8,034 nucleotides of DNA from Sphingomonadaceae bacterium (GTDB taxonomy: Bacteria > Pseudomonadota > Alphaproteobacteria > Sphingomonadales > Sphingomonadaceae): the NCBI GenBank assembly GCA_004282995.1, contig SHLU01000107.1:1-8034 (forward strand), written 5' to 3'. Below are positions 7,087 through 8,034 of this stretch, piece after piece. The translations under genes were made by a program, and so were the position numbers. Under the pieces are notes generated by a model. It had not been told where the DNA came from and made no database searches. It saw only the letters and a list, made by a program, of their open reading frames with translations. Within the stretch, counting starts at the first letter, position 1. Each line of letters begins with the position of its first letter.

Positions 7087-7875
7087 TTGCCGCAGAATAA
7101 CGGGTTTGAAACGCTGGCATTGCTGGCGACCGATACGGACAAGGCCCAGGACGCCCACGCCGAACTTTCGGAACTATTTGATTTCGTCCCGATTGAACAG
7201 GCCGATGCGGTCGTCGTACTGGGCGGCGATGGCTACATGCTCCATGCCCTGCACCAGATGCTCGATCAGGGCGCGCTGAAGCCAGCCTATGGCATCAACA
7301 TGGGCACAGTCGGCTTCATGATGAACCGGCCGCGCAAGCGGCCTGACCTTCTCGCCACAGTCAATCGGGCCTCCAAGCGCGTGGTTGCCCCTCTGCGAAT
7401 GGAAGCCATTGACCAGAACGGCGCCGAATTTTCCGCCAGCGCAATCAACGAAGTCTCTCTCCTGCGTGAAACACGCCAGACCGCCAAGATCGAGGTGATG
7501 GTCGGCGGCAAAGTGCGAATCGCCGAGCTGGTCTGTGACGGCGTGCTTGTTTCTACCCCTGTGGGTTCGACAGCATACAACCTGTCAGCAAATGGCCCGA
7601 TCCTGCCGCTCGATTCGCAGGTTCTGGCACTGACCCCGATCAGCCCGTTCCGCCCACGGCGATGGCGCGGAGCGATTCTTCCAGAGTATTACGAGATCAA
7701 ATTGCGCGTTCTGGAGCCTAAGAAACGCCCCGTCGCCGTAGTCGCCGACCAGCACGAATTTCGAGACATTGCCGAAGTTTCGGTCGCGATTGACCGCAGT
7801 GCTGAGCTGGTTCTGCTGTTCGATCCGGGCCATTCACTCGATGAAAGGATCGTGGCCGAGCAGTTTGTGACCTGA
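7087..7875 (+). CDS. nadK: NAD kinase (ATP-dependent NAD to NADP phosphorylation)
   Basis: A 262-residue cytoplasmic enzyme of the NAD kinase family, which phosphorylates the 2'-hydroxyl of the adenosine ribose of NAD and is the route to NADP. Visible motifs: GGDG (46-49) in VVVLGGDGYML, the ATP/NAD site with catalytic Asp48; GINMGTVGFM (69-78); NE (121-122) in the nucleotide-binding region; and the DGVLVSTPVGSTAY signature (151-164). The size fits the shorter alphaproteobacterial form. The start is TTG, placed eight bases after a strong GGGAGG, giving a short N terminus (MPQNNGFETLALLATD) that leads directly into the first strand. The frame is open further upstream, but that part overlaps the EAL gene in antisense and lacks family character; a GTG at 7015 would give 286 residues without a convincing ribosome binding site. 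It is divergent from the EAL gene and followed by tRNA-Asn. Confidence 0.94.
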   Translation: MPQNNGFETLALLATDTDKAQDAHAELSELFDFVPIEQADAVVVLGGDGYMLHALHQMLDQGALKPAYGINMGTVGFMMNRPRKRPDLLATVNRASKRVVAPLRMEAIDQNGAEFSASAINEVSLLRETRQTAKIEVMVGGKVRIAELVCDGVLVSTPVGSTAYNLSANGPILPLDSQVLALTPISPFRPRRWRGAILPEYYEIKLRVLEPKKRPVAVVADQHEFRDIAEVSVAIDRSAELVLLFDPGHSLDERIVAEQFVT

Positions 7876-7884
7876 CCGCTCTGT

Positions 7885-7897
7885 ACCCTGAGAGGGT
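7885..7897 (+). terminator. Small stem-loop after nadK, possible weak terminator
   Basis: ACCCT (7885-7889), loop GAG, AGGGT (7893-7897) lies ten bases after the nadK stop. A short T-run (CCTTTTG, ending near 7913) follows only 11 bases later, too far for a standard intrinsic terminator. Weak support, from hairpin position alone. Confidence 0.25.
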
Positions 7898-7927
7898 CGG
7901 TGCGCGCCTTTTGTTGAAATCTCCCCC

Positions 7928-7956
7928 TTGCAAATCGATTTCGCCCCCCATATACG
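7928..7956 (+). promoter_or_regulatory. Promoter of tRNA-Asn
   Basis: TTGCAA (7928-7933), a 17-base spacer and TATACG (7951-7956) form a good housekeeping-sigma promoter. The predicted start is near 7963, leaving about 20 bases of leader before the mature tRNA. The bases just after the -10 box (CGCGCGG region) are strongly GC-rich, the discriminator type linked in other bacteria to stringent (ppGpp) control of stable RNA genes; that regulation is inferred. Confidence 0.65.
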
Positions 7957-7982
7957 CGCGGCTCGCTCGCAAGACGGGCTGC

Positions 7983-8034
7983 TCCCCGATAGCTCAGCGG
8001 TAGAGTAGGTGACTGTTAATCACTTGGTCGTTGG
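7983..8034 (+). tRNA. tRNA-Asn(GTT), 5' part, truncated by window edge
   Basis: The sequence reads as a tRNA up to position 53 of the standard numbering. Acceptor 5' strand TCCCCGA (7983-7989), TA at positions 8-9, D-stem GCTC (7992-7995) with GAGT (8003-8006), anticodon stem GGTGA (8008-8012) with TCACT (8020-8024), anticodon loop CTGTTAA with GTT at 8015-8017, variable loop TGGTC, and the 5' T-stem strand GTTGG at the last bases. GTT decodes AAC/AAU as asparagine. The 3' half of the T-arm, the acceptor 3' strand and CCA lie outside the window. The D-stem and anticodon stem each contain one G-U pair, which is acceptable. Confidence 0.95.

Noticed and set aside
1..8034. A new defence, mobile or biosynthetic system
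   Set aside because: Every long coding region is explained by a known housekeeping or signalling family, and no array, transposase, integrase or unexplained large frame remains.

Overview
The window is chromosomal DNA from an alphaproteobacterium. GC content looks high, and the protein sequences resemble Sphingomonadales, probably the Erythrobacteraceae (Erythrobacter/Altererythrobacter type). This placement rests on recalled protein style and gene order and was not confirmed by a search. Gene density is high, all reading frames look intact, and I see no insertion sequence, phage gene, CRISPR array or other sign of recent transfer.

Layout: (1) 1-174, + strand: the last 57 codons of a GGDEF diguanylate cyclase. 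(2) 171-2234, - strand: recG, whose stop codon overlaps the GGDEF stop. (3) 2289-2570, + strand: sdhE, the flavinylation factor for succinate dehydrogenase, divergent from recG across a 54-base gap. (4) 2571-2698: a gap with a strong stem-loop, perhaps a REP-like repeat. (5) 2699-6187, + strand: mfd, the transcription-repair coupling factor. (6) 6184-6972, - strand: a stand-alone EAL-domain phosphodiesterase, whose stop overlaps the mfd stop. (7) 7087-7875, + strand: nadK (NAD kinase), starting at TTG behind a strong ribosome binding site, with a 114-base divergent regulatory gap before it. (8) 7983-8034, + strand: the 5' part of tRNA-Asn(GTT), cut by the window edge, with a good promoter.

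Functionally this is mostly housekeeping. RecG remodels stalled replication forks and Mfd removes stalled RNA polymerase and recruits UvrA; their helicase/translocase cores are related. SdhE attaches FAD to a respiratory enzyme, NadK makes NADP, and the two signalling genes make and degrade cyclic-di-GMP. The recG-sdhE-mfd order is, as I recall, common in alphaproteobacteria. I did not find a convincing undescribed system. The points most worth a second look are the hairpin before mfd, possible back-to-back leaderless promoters between recG and sdhE, paired palindromes between the EAL gene and nadK, and the mirror-image stop overlaps that join each repair gene to a c-di-GMP gene.
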